The notes under the pieces are model-generated. The model ran no database searches and was not told the DNA's origin. It worked only from the letters and a program-made list of their open reading frames with translations. From positions 1 to 31,840 of the forward strand of contig USDF01000018.1 of assembly GCA_900553405.1 (NCBI GenBank): 31,840 nt of DNA. The letters are read 5' to 3'. This document shows positions 24,892-31,840 of this stretch, in pieces (the first letter of the stretch is position 1; each line of letters begins with the position of its first letter). The DNA comes from an uncultured Clostridium sp. (GTDB taxonomy: Bacteria; Bacillota; Clostridia; TANB77; CAG-508). A program made the position numbers and the translations under genes.

Positions 24892-24932
24892 GTTGCATTT
24901 GCAACAGAAAAATAGAAAACTTAATATATAAT
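24892..24932 (+). promoter_or_regulatory. Candidate Crp/Fnr operator and activator-dependent nrdD promoter
   Basis: GTTGCATTTGCAAC at 24892-24905 is a perfect inverted repeat. TATAAT lies at 24927-24932 with no -35 box at 17 bp. With a transcription start about 7 nt after the -10 box, the palindrome centre is near -40.5, the usual class II activator position for Crp/Fnr proteins. The regulator is encoded next door in the opposite direction. Confidence 0.55.
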
Positions 24933-24968
24933 AAGTTCATAAACAAAAACGGAAGGGGAAACGAAACA

Positions 24969-27095
24969 ATGAAGGTAATAAAAAGAGATGGTAGAGTAGT
25001 AGATTATAATAGAGACAAAATCATCACTGCAATTGAAAAGGCAAACAAAGAAGTAAAAACAAAAGAAAGAGTAACCAAAGAAGAAATTAAAGAAATAACA
25101 AAATATATAGAAGAATTAGATAAGAAAAGAATATTAGTAGAAGATATTCAAGACATCATAGAAGAACAATTAATGGACTTAAAAAAATTCGAACTTGCTA
25201 AAAAATATATGATTTATCGTTATACAAGAGCATTAGTAAGAAAAGCAAACACAACAGATGAGTCAATATTAGGATTAATCAAAAATCAAAACAAAGAATT
25301 ATTAGAAGAAAATTCAAATAAAAATGCAGTTTTAGCTTCAACACAAAGAGATTACATAGCAGGAGAAGTTTCTAAAGATTTAACAAAAAGAATTTTATTA
25401 CCTGAAAAAATAACAAAAGCACATGAGGATGGAGTTTTACATTTTCATGATATGGATTATTTCTTACAACCAATATTTAATTGCTGTTTAATAAACATCG
25501 GAGATATGTTAGATAATGGAACAGTAATGAATGGAAAATTAATAGAATCACCAAAAAGTTTCCAAGTAGCTTGTACAGTAATGACACAAATAATTGCTGC
25601 AGTGGCATCTAACCAATATGGTGGACAATCTGTAGATATTAGTCACTTAGGAAAATATGTAAGAAAAAGTTACGAAAAATTTAGAAGAACTTTTGAAAAT
25701 GAATTTGGAAATGAATTGTCAGAAGATATAATAGAAAGATTAACACAACAAAGACTAAAAAAGGAAATATCAGCAGGTGTACAAACAATTCAATATCAAA
25801 TAAATACATTAATGACAACGAATGGACAATCTCCATTTGTAACAATATTCTTAAATTTAAAGAAAGATGATCCATACATCAAAGAAAATGCAATGGTAAT
25901 AGAAGAAATTATCAGACAAAGATATGAAGGAATAAAAAATGAAAAAGGTGTATATGTTACACCAGCTTTCCCTAAATTAATATATGTACTAGACGAACAT
26001 AACTGCTTAAAAGGTGGAGAATATGATTATTTAACAAAACTTGCAGTAAAATGTTCAGCAAAAAGATTATATCCAGATTATATTTCAGCTAAAAAAATGC
26101 GTGAAAACTATGAAGGAAATGTATTCAGCCCAATGGGATGCAGAAGTTTCTTATCACCATGGAAAGATGAAAATGGAAACTACAAATTTGAAGGAAGATT
26201 TAATCAAGGTGTTGTTAGCATCAACTTACCTCAAATTGGTATTATTGCAGATGGAGATGAAGAAAAATTCTGGAAGCTATTAGATGAAAGACTAGAGATA
26301 TGTAAAGAAGCATTAATGTGTAGACACTATTCTTTACTTGGAACACTTTCTAATACAAGTCCAATACACTGGAGATATGGAGCAATAGCTCGTATGAAAC
26401 CTGGTGAAAAAATAGATGAATTATTAAAAGGTGGTTATTCAACACTTTCATTAGGATATATAGGTATTTATGAAACTACAAAATTAATGAAAGGTGTATC
26501 ACACACTACTCCAGAAGGACATGAATTTGCAATTAAAGTAATGAAACGTTTAAGAGATGCAACAGCAGAGTGGAAAAAAGAAACGGGACTTGGATTTGCA
26601 TTATATGGAACACCAGCAGAAAGTCTATGCTACAGATTTGCAAGAATAGATAAAGAAAAATTTGGAGAGATAAAAGACGTAACAGATAAAGGATATTATA
26701 CAAACTCTTACCATGTAGACGTTAGAGAGAAAATTGACGCATTTTCAAAATTAAAATTTGAAAGTGAATTCCAAGAATTATCACTTGGAGGAGCAATTTC
26801 TTATGTAGAAATACCAAATATGAGACATAACTTAAAAGCATTAGAAGATTTAGTTAAATTCATTTATGATAATATCCAATATGCAGAATTTAACACAAAA
26901 TCAGATTACTGCCATGTTTGTGGATTTGACGGAGAAATAATAATAAATGATAACCTAGAATGGGAATGTCCAAACTGCGGAAACAAAGATAAAAACAAAA
27001 TGAATGTAACAAGAAGAACATGTGGCTATTTAGGAGAAAACTTCTGGAATGAAGGAAAAACAAAAGAAATCAAAGCGAGAGTGTTACACTTGTAA
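24969..27095 (+). CDS. nrdD: Anaerobic (class III) ribonucleoside-triphosphate reductase
   Basis: It reduces ribonucleoside triphosphates to deoxyribonucleotides under anoxic conditions using a glycyl radical. An N-terminal ATP-cone (about 1-90, starting MKVIKRDGRVVDYNRDKI) is the allosteric domain. The large catalytic barrel follows. Near the C terminus four Cys (C648, C651, C667, C670, in CHVCG and CPNCG) form the zinc site, and RRTCGYLG carries the radical Gly, G686. Length 708 is normal. GGAAGGGG precedes the ATG by about 9 nt. The activase gene nrdG follows after a 117-bp gap with a large hairpin. The putative activator site upstream suggests oxygen or redox control. Confidence 0.97.
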   Translation: MKVIKRDGRVVDYNRDKIITAIEKANKEVKTKERVTKEEIKEITKYIEELDKKRILVEDIQDIIEEQLMDLKKFELAKKYMIYRYTRALVRKANTTDESILGLIKNQNKELLEENSNKNAVLASTQRDYIAGEVSKDLTKRILLPEKITKAHEDGVLHFHDMDYFLQPIFNCCLINIGDMLDNGTVMNGKLIESPKSFQVACTVMTQIIAAVASNQYGGQSVDISHLGKYVRKSYEKFRRTFENEFGNELSEDIIERLTQQRLKKEISAGVQTIQYQINTLMTTNGQSPFVTIFLNLKKDDPYIKENAMVIEEIIRQRYEGIKNEKGVYVTPAFPKLIYVLDEHNCLKGGEYDYLTKLAVKCSAKRLYPDYISAKKMRENYEGNVFSPMGCRSFLSPWKDENGNYKFEGRFNQGVVSINLPQIGIIADGDEEKFWKLLDERLEICKEALMCRHYSLLGTLSNTSPIHWRYGAIARMKPGEKIDELLKGGYSTLSLGYIGIYETTKLMKGVSHTTPEGHEFAIKVMKRLRDATAEWKKETGLGFALYGTPAESLCYRFARIDKEKFGEIKDVTDKGYYTNSYHVDVREKIDAFSKLKFESEFQELSLGGAISYVEIPNMRHNLKALEDLVKFIYDNIQYAEFNTKSDYCHVCGFDGEIIINDNLEWECPNCGNKDKNKMNVTRRTCGYLGENFWNEGKTKEIKARVLHL

Positions 27096-27109
27096 AAATA
27101 ATATAAATA

Positions 27110-27172
27110 CCTGGCGAGGGATGTTTCTTATCACAGAAGAAAGACCATAGGGAAAGAAACGTCCACGTCAGG
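27110..27172 (+). repeat. Large imperfect hairpin between nrdD and nrdG
   Basis: The outer arms CCTGGCG and CGTCAGG pair over 7 bp (one G-T). After a small internal loop, GGATGTTTCTT and AAGAAACGTCC pair over 11 bp (one G-T). The loop is about 20 nt. There is no T-run, so this is not a standard terminator. GGACGTTTC/GGATGTTTC also occurs in the dispersed elements at 12549, 16318 and 28738, suggesting a related origin. Confidence 0.7.
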
Positions 27173-27212
27173 AACTAAAGCAAGATAGAACATTAGCCAA
27201 AGGAGAACAAAA

Positions 27213-27758
27213 ATGAAATATGCAAAAATTAAAAATTGTGATGTAGCAAATGGCCCTGGAGTTAGAGTTTCATTATTTGTAAGCGGATGCAATCATCATT
27301 GCAAAAATTGTTTTAATAGAGAAGCATGGGACTTTAATTATGGAAATGATTTTACTGAGAAAGAAGAAAAAGAAATAATAGAAGACTTAAAACCAGAATA
27401 TATTACAGGATTAAGTCTTCTAGGTGGAGAACCATTTGAAAAGACAAACCAAGAAGGGTTAGTGCCATTAATAAAAAAGGTGAAAGAGACATACCCAGAT
27501 AAAAAGATTTGGTGCTATACAGGATTTACATTTGATAAACAAATATTAGGACAAATGATAGGAGAAGAACATAGAGAAACTACAAAAGAAATGCTAGATA
27601 ATATAGATTATATAGTAGATGGAAGATTTGTAGATGAATTAAAAGATCCAAAATTGAGATTTAGAGGTTCTTCAAACCAAAGAATTATAGATGTAAAGAA
27701 GAGTTTGGCACAAAATGAAGTAGTAATTTGGGACGGTCTAAATAAAGACGTAGGATAA
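27213..27758 (+). CDS. nrdG: Anaerobic ribonucleotide reductase activating protein (radical SAM)
   Basis: The radical-SAM cluster motif is C26-NHH-C30-KN-C33, followed by FNREAWDF, typical of NrdG. It uses S-adenosylmethionine and a 4Fe-4S cluster to make the glycyl radical on NrdD. GLSLLGGEPF is the SAM-binding GGE motif, and IWCYTGFTFD is another family landmark. At 181 residues it has the usual compact length. AAAGGAG precedes the ATG. It is very probably co-transcribed with nrdD; the hairpin at 27110-27172 may set the ratio of the two proteins. It ends only 15 nt before the rpsU promoter and no terminator is visible. Confidence 0.97.
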   Translation: MKYAKIKNCDVANGPGVRVSLFVSGCNHHCKNCFNREAWDFNYGNDFTEKEEKEIIEDLKPEYITGLSLLGGEPFEKTNQEGLVPLIKKVKETYPDKKIWCYTGFTFDKQILGQMIGEEHRETTKEMLDNIDYIVDGRFVDELKDPKLRFRGSSNQRIIDVKKSLAQNEVVIWDGLNKDVG

Positions 27759-27773
27759 ATTTCTGTACATGTA

Positions 27774-27803
27774 TTGACAAAAAGCAACCAATTAAGGTAT
27801 AAT
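27774..27803 (+). promoter_or_regulatory. rpsU promoter
   Basis: TTGACA (27774-27779), 18 bp, TATAAT (27798-27803): both boxes are full consensus, fitting a strongly expressed ribosomal protein gene. Confidence 0.85.
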
Positions 27804-27809
27804 ACAAAC

Positions 27810-27891
27810 TGCGTAGGTAGAAAAAAGTAAAAATCTACCAATTACATCCCACACTAAGCAAGTGTAGTTACCGGAAGGAGGGGAACATTAA
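27810..27891 (+). promoter_or_regulatory. Structured rpsU leader
   Basis: About 80 nt lie between the transcription start and the rpsU ATG. Two hairpins are visible: GGTAGA with TCTACC (27816-27839) and ACACT-AAGCA-AGTGT (27851-27865), then GGAAGGAGGGG as a very strong ribosome site. It may be a feedback leader for S21, but I cannot match it to a known RNA family. Confidence 0.45.
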
Positions 27892-28062
27892 ATGTCAGAG
27901 ATTAAAGTTAATAATGGAAATATAGAAGATGCCTTAAAAAGATTTAAAAGACAATGCGCAAGAAATGGCGTATTGCAAGAGGTACGTAAAAGAGAACATT
28001 ATGAAAAACCAAGCGTAAAGAGAAAGAAAAAATCAGAGGCTGCAAGAAAAAGAAAATTTTAA
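27892..28062 (+). CDS. rpsU: 30S ribosomal protein S21
   Basis: The 56-residue product begins MSEIKVNNGNIEDALKRFKR and continues QCARNGVLQEVRKREHYEKP, then a Lys/Arg-rich tail ending RKRKF. This is the full S21 pattern, a small basic protein of the 30S subunit involved in translation initiation. It starts after GGAAGGAGGGG. Its own consensus promoter and a strong terminator (28074-28115) make it a separate unit, and yqeY follows as in Bacillus and many Clostridia. Confidence 0.96.
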   Translation: MSEIKVNNGNIEDALKRFKRQCARNGVLQEVRKREHYEKPSVKRKKKSEAARKRKF

Positions 28063-28073
28063 TTAGAAATGGG

Positions 28074-28115
28074 GGTTGGAAATTAGGGGTTACACTAATA
28101 ATTTCCAACCTTTTT
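28074..28115 (+). terminator. rpsU terminator
   Basis: GGTTGGAAATTA and TAATTTCCAACC are perfect 12-bp arms followed by TTTTT. It may be leaky, allowing some yqeY transcription. Confidence 0.92.
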
Positions 28116-28146
28116 ACATATTAAAAATAATTAAGGAGGAATTTAT

Positions 28147-28587
28147 ATGTTAAAAGAAAAATTATTAGAAGATATGAAGGTATCAATGAGAGACAAAAAA
28201 ATAATTAGAAAAAACGTTATTCAAATGATTAGAGCAGCAATATTACAAGTAGAAAAAGATAAACAAATAGAATTAAATGATGAACAAATTACAGAAATAA
28301 TAGCAAAAGAGTCTAAAAAAAGAAAAGATTCATTAGCAGATTATGAAAAAAGTGGAAGACAAGATTTAATAGATCAAATAAATGAAGAAATAGAAATACT
28401 TTCAGAGTATTTACCAAAACCATTAACAACAGAAGAAATAGAAAAAATAGTAGAAGAAGTTATAGCTTCAACTGGTGCAAGCACAATGAAAGATATGGGA
28501 ATGGTTATGAAAGAAGCAAAAGCAAAAATAGGACCAGCAGCAGATGGAAAAACAATTAATGAAATAGTAAAACAAAAATTAAATTAG
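28147..28587 (+). CDS. yqeY: YqeY family protein (GatB/YqeY domain)
   Basis: The 146-residue protein matches YqeY throughout: an N-terminal helical part (LKEKLLEDMKVSMRDKKIIR, with ESKKRKDSLADYEKSGRQDL) and the C-terminal tRNA-amidotransferase-like QYLP-type motif (SEYLPKPLTTEEIEKIVEE), ending MKEAKAKIGPAADGKTINEIV. The domain is shared with the C terminus of GatB and is thought to bind tRNA, but the cell role of stand-alone YqeY is not settled. The neighbour rpsU is conserved. AAGGAGGAA precedes the ATG and a terminator follows. Confidence 0.95.
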   Translation: MLKEKLLEDMKVSMRDKKIIRKNVIQMIRAAILQVEKDKQIELNDEQITEIIAKESKKRKDSLADYEKSGRQDLIDQINEEIEILSEYLPKPLTTEEIEKIVEEVIASTGASTMKDMGMVMKEAKAKIGPAADGKTINEIVKQKLN

Positions 28588-28620
28588 TAACAAAAAAATA
28601 TAAATATTTTGTCAATAAAT

Positions 28621-28664
28621 GTGGAAAAAATATACAAGATGCCTTGTATATTTTTTCCATTTTG
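28621..28664 (+). terminator. yqeY terminator
   Basis: TGGAAAAAATATACAAG and CTTGTATATTTTTTCCA are perfect 17-bp arms around ATGC. Confidence 0.92.
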
Positions 28665-28686
28665 TATTATAATATTAAAAAATGTG

Positions 28687-28716
28687 TTGAGGATGTTTCT
28701 TTTTACTTTATATAAA
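28687..28716 (+). promoter_or_regulatory. Possible promoter of yfmF-yfmH
   Basis: TTGAGG (28687-28692), 18 bp, TATAAA (28711-28716). The -10 side lies within the inverted repeat ACTTTATAT...ATAATAAAGT (about 28705-28730). Confidence 0.4.
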
Positions 28717-28729
28717 TAATATAATAAAG

Positions 28730-28772
28730 TACCAAAAGGGACAGATTAACCAAAAGGAAACGTCCCAAAAGG
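28730..28772. repeat. Dispersed palindromic element, copy C
   Basis: Core 28738-28766 is the reverse complement of 16319-16347, identical over all 29 bp, with AGTACCAAAA before it and AAAAGGG after it. It lies 22 nt before the yfmF start, so it would be in the mRNA leader and could fold next to the ribosome site. Confidence 0.9.
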
Positions 28773-28788
28773 GTAGTAGGAGGAAAAT

Positions 28789-30051
28789 ATGCTAGATAAA
28801 AAATATGAAATAAAAGAAGGAATTACATTCCACCAAATAGAAACAAATAAATTTAAAACAGATTTATTTGCAACTTTCTTAACTGTACCTTTAAAAAGAG
28901 AAACAGTTACAAAAAACGCATTACTTGCAGCGGTTTTAAGAAGAGGGACTAAAGAGTTACCTTCTCAAGAATTAATAAGTAAAGAATTAGAAGAGATGTA
29001 TGGGGCTTCTTTTGATTGTGGTATAGAAAAATCAGGAGATTACCATACTTTTAAGTTTTATTTAGAAACAATAAATAATAGTTATTTACCTGAAAATGAA
29101 AACTTGAGTAAAAAAGGTTTAGAATTATTACTTTCTATAGTGTTTAACCCATATACAGAAAATGGAGCTTTCAAAGAAGAATATTTACGAGGGGAAAAGG
29201 AAAACTTAAAACAAATAATAGAAGGAAAAATAGACAACAAAGCACTATATGCCTTAGATAGATGTATTGAGGAAATGTACAAAGATAAGCCATATGGGCT
29301 TTATAAATATGGATATATAGAAGATATAGAAAAAATATCAGCAAAAGAATTATATGAATATTATTTAGAAGTAATAAAAGAGTGTAAAATAGATATTTTT
29401 GCTTCAGGTGAAAATATAGAAGAATTACAAAAAACAATAAAAGAGAATAAATATTTACAAAAGTTAGAACAAAGAAAACCACAAACTGTTAAAGAAGAGC
29501 CAAAACAAGAAGTAAAAGAACAAAAAATGGTAAAAGAAAGCATGGATGTTACACAAGGAAAATTAATAATGGGCTTAGATGTACTAGCTAAAGTTAAAAA
29601 TGTAAGTTATATAACAATGGTATATAATACAATTTTAGGTGTAGGTGCAAATTCAAAATTATTCCAAAATGTAAGAGAAAAAGCAAGTTTAGCATATACA
29701 TGTGGATCAAACTTTGTAAAAAGAAAACAAATAATATTAATAAGAGCAGGAATAGAAATTGAAAACTATGAAAAAGCTGTAAATATTATAAATGAACAAT
29801 TAGAAGATATGAAAAAAGGTGACTTTACAGAAGAAAATTTTGAAAGTGCTAAAAATTTAATTTATGCAACTATTAACAACATAGAAGAAGAACAAGATAC
29901 TGAAATTAGTTACTATTTTGGTCAAGAATTATCAGGCAACAATGTTACAATAGAAGAATACAAAGATAGAATAAAGAATGTAACTAAAGAAGAAGTTATT
30001 GAGGTTGCACAAAATATAAAACCAAATATAATTTATTTTTTAAAGGACTAA
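28789..30051 (+). CDS. yfmF: M16-family protein without zinc site, YfmF-like
   Basis: The fold features of an M16 peptidase are present: an N-terminal half with NALLAAVLRRGTKELPS and EEMYGASFDCG, and a C-terminal half with the conserved REKASLAYTCGS that helps bind substrate. The zinc motif HxxEH is absent, so this is the non-catalytic partner. It is paired with an intact M16 peptidase 75 nt downstream, exactly the YfmF/YfmH arrangement of Firmicutes. In Bacillus subtilis that pair has been linked to the EF-P 5-aminopentanol modification; whether this holds here is inference. TAGGAGGAA precedes the ATG, and the palindromic element C lies in the leader. Confidence 0.88.
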   Translation: MLDKKYEIKEGITFHQIETNKFKTDLFATFLTVPLKRETVTKNALLAAVLRRGTKELPSQELISKELEEMYGASFDCGIEKSGDYHTFKFYLETINNSYLPENENLSKKGLELLLSIVFNPYTENGAFKEEYLRGEKENLKQIIEGKIDNKALYALDRCIEEMYKDKPYGLYKYGYIEDIEKISAKELYEYYLEVIKECKIDIFASGENIEELQKTIKENKYLQKLEQRKPQTVKEEPKQEVKEQKMVKESMDVTQGKLIMGLDVLAKVKNVSYITMVYNTILGVGANSKLFQNVREKASLAYTCGSNFVKRKQIILIRAGIEIENYEKAVNIINEQLEDMKKGDFTEENFESAKNLIYATINNIEEEQDTEISYYFGQELSGNNVTIEEYKDRIKNVTKEEVIEVAQNIKPNIIYFLKD

Positions 30052-30084
30052 AAAAATTATAAAATGCAAGGAAAGGAGTGTATA

Positions 30085-30123
30085 ATGTATTTTAATTTTA
30101 AACCAAATATGTTATACAAATAA
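30085..30123 (+). CDS. 12-codon leader frame before yfmH, same reading frame
   Basis: A strong ribosome site (GGAAAGGAGTG) is followed at 7-nt spacing by ATG and the frame MYFNFKPNMLYK, then TAA at 30121-30123. One AAA codon later comes the yfmH ATG at 30127, in the same frame. yfmH itself lacks a ribosome site, so ribosomes probably load here and re-initiate. It may be a leader peptide, or a former N-terminal extension cut off by a stop mutation. Confidence 0.5.
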   Translation: MYFNFKPNMLYK

Positions 30124-30126
30124 AAA

Positions 30127-31395
30127 ATGAAAGTTATAGAAAGTCTTAAGATAAAAGAAAAAATATATATGGAAAAACTAGAAAATGGATTAACAATTAT
30201 GATAGTTCCTAAAAATACAACAAATAAAAAATATGTAATTTGGGGTACACATTTCGGATCTATAGATAATCATTTTATTATGCCAAATACAAAAGAAGAA
30301 GTCTCTGTACCAGATGGTGTAGCACATTTTCTAGAGCATAAAATGTTTGAACAAGAAAATGGAAGAAATAGTTTAGATGTTTTAATGGCATTAGGAGTAG
30401 ATGCAAACGCATATACAACAAATAACCATACAGCATATCTTTTTGAAACAACAGAAAACTTCTATGAAGCATTAGACGAATTAATGGATTATGTGCAACA
30501 TCCATATTTTACAGATGAAAATGTAGAAAAAGAAAAAGGAATTATAGGCCAAGAAATAGGAATGTATGATGACGATCCAGGCTGGAGATTATACATGAAT
30601 GCTTTAGATTGTTTATATCATGACAATCTTATAAAGTTAGATGTAGCTGGGACTGTAGAATCTATTAGTAAAATAGACAAAGATGTTTTGTATAAATGTT
30701 ATAATACATTTTATAATCCTTCAAACATGGTAATGGTAGTGTGTGGAGATTTTGAACCAGAAAAAATGTTAGAAGAAATAAAGAAAAGATTAGTAGAAAA
30801 GCCAAAACAAGGTGAAATAAAAAGAATTTATGCACAAGAGAAAAAAGAAATTCACATGCCATACAAAGAAGATACTATGGAAGTAAGCTCTCCAATATTT
30901 ATGATTGGGTTTAAAGATGAAATAGAAGAAAAAAATAAAATTCAAAGACATATAGCAATAGAAATATTAATGAATATGTTAATTGGAAAGAGCTCATCTT
31001 TATATCAAAAATTGTATAATGATGGATTATTAATGAGTCAACCAGATTTAGATTATGAATTCTCTAATGATTATGCTCATGTGTTAATTGCAAGTCAGTC
31101 AAAAGAACCTAAAAAAGTTCAAGAAGAATTATTAAAAGAAATAAAAATACTACAAGAAAATTTTGATGAAGCACATTTTAATAGAATAAGAAAGAAAGTA
31201 TATGGGGATTATGTGGCAGAATATAACAATGTAGCAGATATTTCCAGAATGTTATTATCAGACTATTTTAAAGGAGTACAAACTTTTGATTATATAGAAC
31301 AATTTTCAACAGTAACTTTAGAATATACTAGACAAATTCTACAAGAAGTTTTTGATGAAAAAAAATGTATTTTGTCAGTTATTAAAACAAAATAA
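30127..31395 (+). CDS. yfmH: M16-family zinc peptidase, YfmH-like
   Basis: This is the catalytic M16 subunit. H67-F-L-E70-H71 is the inverted zinc motif HxxEH and E143 in GIIGQEIGMYDD is the expected third ligand. LENGLTIMIVPK near the N terminus and ALGVDANAYTTNNHTAY are family landmarks. Length 422 is normal. It works with the zinc-less YfmF encoded upstream. No ribosome site precedes the ATG; translation seems to depend on the leader frame at 30085-30123. The start at 30127 aligns with the usual YfmH start, so an extended protein is not needed. A terminator follows at 31451-31478. Confidence 0.92.
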   Translation: MKVIESLKIKEKIYMEKLENGLTIMIVPKNTTNKKYVIWGTHFGSIDNHFIMPNTKEEVSVPDGVAHFLEHKMFEQENGRNSLDVLMALGVDANAYTTNNHTAYLFETTENFYEALDELMDYVQHPYFTDENVEKEKGIIGQEIGMYDDDPGWRLYMNALDCLYHDNLIKLDVAGTVESISKIDKDVLYKCYNTFYNPSNMVMVVCGDFEPEKMLEEIKKRLVEKPKQGEIKRIYAQEKKEIHMPYKEDTMEVSSPIFMIGFKDEIEEKNKIQRHIAIEILMNMLIGKSSSLYQKLYNDGLLMSQPDLDYEFSNDYAHVLIASQSKEPKKVQEELLKEIKILQENFDEAHFNRIRKKVYGDYVAEYNNVADISRMLLSDYFKGVQTFDYIEQFSTVTLEYTRQILQEVFDEKKCILSVIKTK

Positions 31396-31402
31396 AATAA
31401 TA

Positions 31403-31409
31403 TGTCGAA
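31403..31409 (+). promoter_or_regulatory. Possible Spo0A box
   Basis: TGTCGAA matches the core Spo0A-binding consensus TGNCGAA. It also forms one arm of TATGTC...GACATA (31401-31439). It lies about 150 bp before the Spo0E-like gene, but the yfmH terminator intervenes. A seven-base match can occur by chance. Confidence 0.25.
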
Positions 31410-31450
31410 AAAAGTAAAAAAACGTAAAAAGATGACATACGAAAATTCGA

Positions 31451-31478
31451 AAAAATACCTAGAAATAGGTGTTTTTTT
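31451..31478 (+). terminator. Terminator of yfmF-yfmH
   Basis: AAAAATACCTA and TAGGTGTTTTT pair around a GAAA loop, with seven T's at the end. Confidence 0.88.
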
Positions 31479-31555
31479 ATTGACTAAATTGTAAAAATAT
31501 GGTAGTTTATAATTAAAGTAAAAGAAAAAAGTAATAAAAATAGAGGAGGGGTTAT

Positions 31556-31729
31556 ATGTTAAATGATGAAATTTGTAAATTAAGAGATAAATTAAATGAA
31601 AGTATAGTTTCAGGGCAAGATTATAGTATAACCTATAAACTAAGTGTAGAGTTAGATGAACTAATTGCTAAATACTACAGAAAAAATAAAGAGATACAAA
31701 GAGAAGAAAGTTGTGTATTAGTAAAATAA
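31556..31729 (+). CDS. Spo0E-like sporulation-control phosphatase
   Basis: The 57-residue protein has the Spo0E family pattern: KLRDKLNESIVSG, then LSVELDELIAKYY, matching the family's LR-xx-L and S-x-ELD-xLI-xYY signature on a helical hairpin. Spo0E proteins dephosphorylate Spo0A~P with the Asp of the S-x-ELD motif (D34 here) and so hold back sporulation. GAGGAGGGG precedes the ATG. It is a single-gene unit between two terminators. Its presence suggests a Spo0A-based sporulation or differentiation pathway in this organism. Confidence 0.85.
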   Translation: MLNDEICKLRDKLNESIVSGQDYSITYKLSVELDELIAKYYRKNKEIQREESCVLVK

Positions 31730-31733
31730 AAAG

Positions 31734-31774
31734 AAAGGTCTTATTACATAAAAAAGTGTAATAGGACTTTTTAT
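31734..31774 (+). terminator. Terminator of the Spo0E-like gene
   Basis: AAAGGTCTTATTACA pairs with TGTAATAGGACTTTT (with one G-T pair and a one-base bulge) across TAAAAAAG, ending in T's. Nothing further is visible up to 31840. Confidence 0.85.
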
Positions 31775-31840
31775 TTTGGAAAAAGTGTCAATCATTTTTG
31801 AAAATGTCTTAAAAATTTTTATTTATTAGCACTAAGTTTT

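Noticed and set aside
27810..27891. T-box or other classic riboswitch in the rpsU leader
   Set aside because: No T-box core sequence or recognisable riboswitch core is visible, and the leader is too short.

Overview
The window comes from a very AT-rich, low-GC Gram-positive anaerobe, most likely an endospore-former or recent relative in the Clostridia. The grounds are: AGGAGG-type ribosome sites; oxygen-sensitive class III ribonucleotide reductase genes (nrdD, nrdG); a SpoVB-like flippase and a Spo0E-like small protein; the rpsU-yqeY pair; and a YfmF/YfmH peptidase pair. I saw no phage, CRISPR array, tRNA, rRNA or intact insertion sequence. Short dispersed palindromic elements are the only mobile-looking DNA.

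Layout. 1-2700: a small orphan gene, a Nudix hydrolase fused to a family I pyrophosphatase-like domain, a CmpB-type membrane protein with a charged coiled-coil tail, and an internally deleted maf remnant. 2700-6230: a two-gene heterodimeric ABC exporter with one degenerate ATPase half. 6240-12530: an MMPL/RND transporter, a secreted alanine-rich heptad-repeat protein, and an OmpR-type response regulator with its histidine kinase. 12630-14730 (minus): a metallophosphoesterase and a UDP-sugar pyrophosphorylase. 14960-16260: two divergent orphan genes. 16380-17870 (minus): the SpoVB-like flippase. 18030-19270: a secreted GH25 lysozyme with three LysM domains. 19330-23980: a NitT/TauT-type ABC importer whose permease is frameshifted and whose binding-protein gene is separated from the rest by an M29 aminopeptidase on the opposite strand. 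24050-27760: a Crp/Fnr regulator divergent from nrdD-nrdG. 27770-28590: rpsU and yqeY. 28790-31395: yfmF-yfmH. 31556-31729: the Spo0E-like gene.

How parts work together. The clearest regulatory circuit is MMPL plus heptad protein plus two-component system. The promoters of the transport operon (6237-6268) and of the two-component operon (10586-10617) share one architecture: TTCAT boxes 11 bp apart and the same distance to TATAAT. That is what a self-activating OmpR-family regulator controlling a neighbouring envelope-export operon would look like. A second candidate circuit is the divergent Crp/Fnr gene with a perfect GTTGCA-TT-TGCAAC palindrome centred near -40.5 of the nrdD promoter. A third is a near-identical promoter/palindrome module shared by the Nudix-pyrophosphatase gene and the ABC exporter.

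Three copies of a 29-30 bp palindromic element (two identical over 29 bp) and three copies of a hairpin with a GCTCCGTCC loop sit in intergenic DNA. All functional assignments rest on motifs read by eye; no database search or folding calculation was run.
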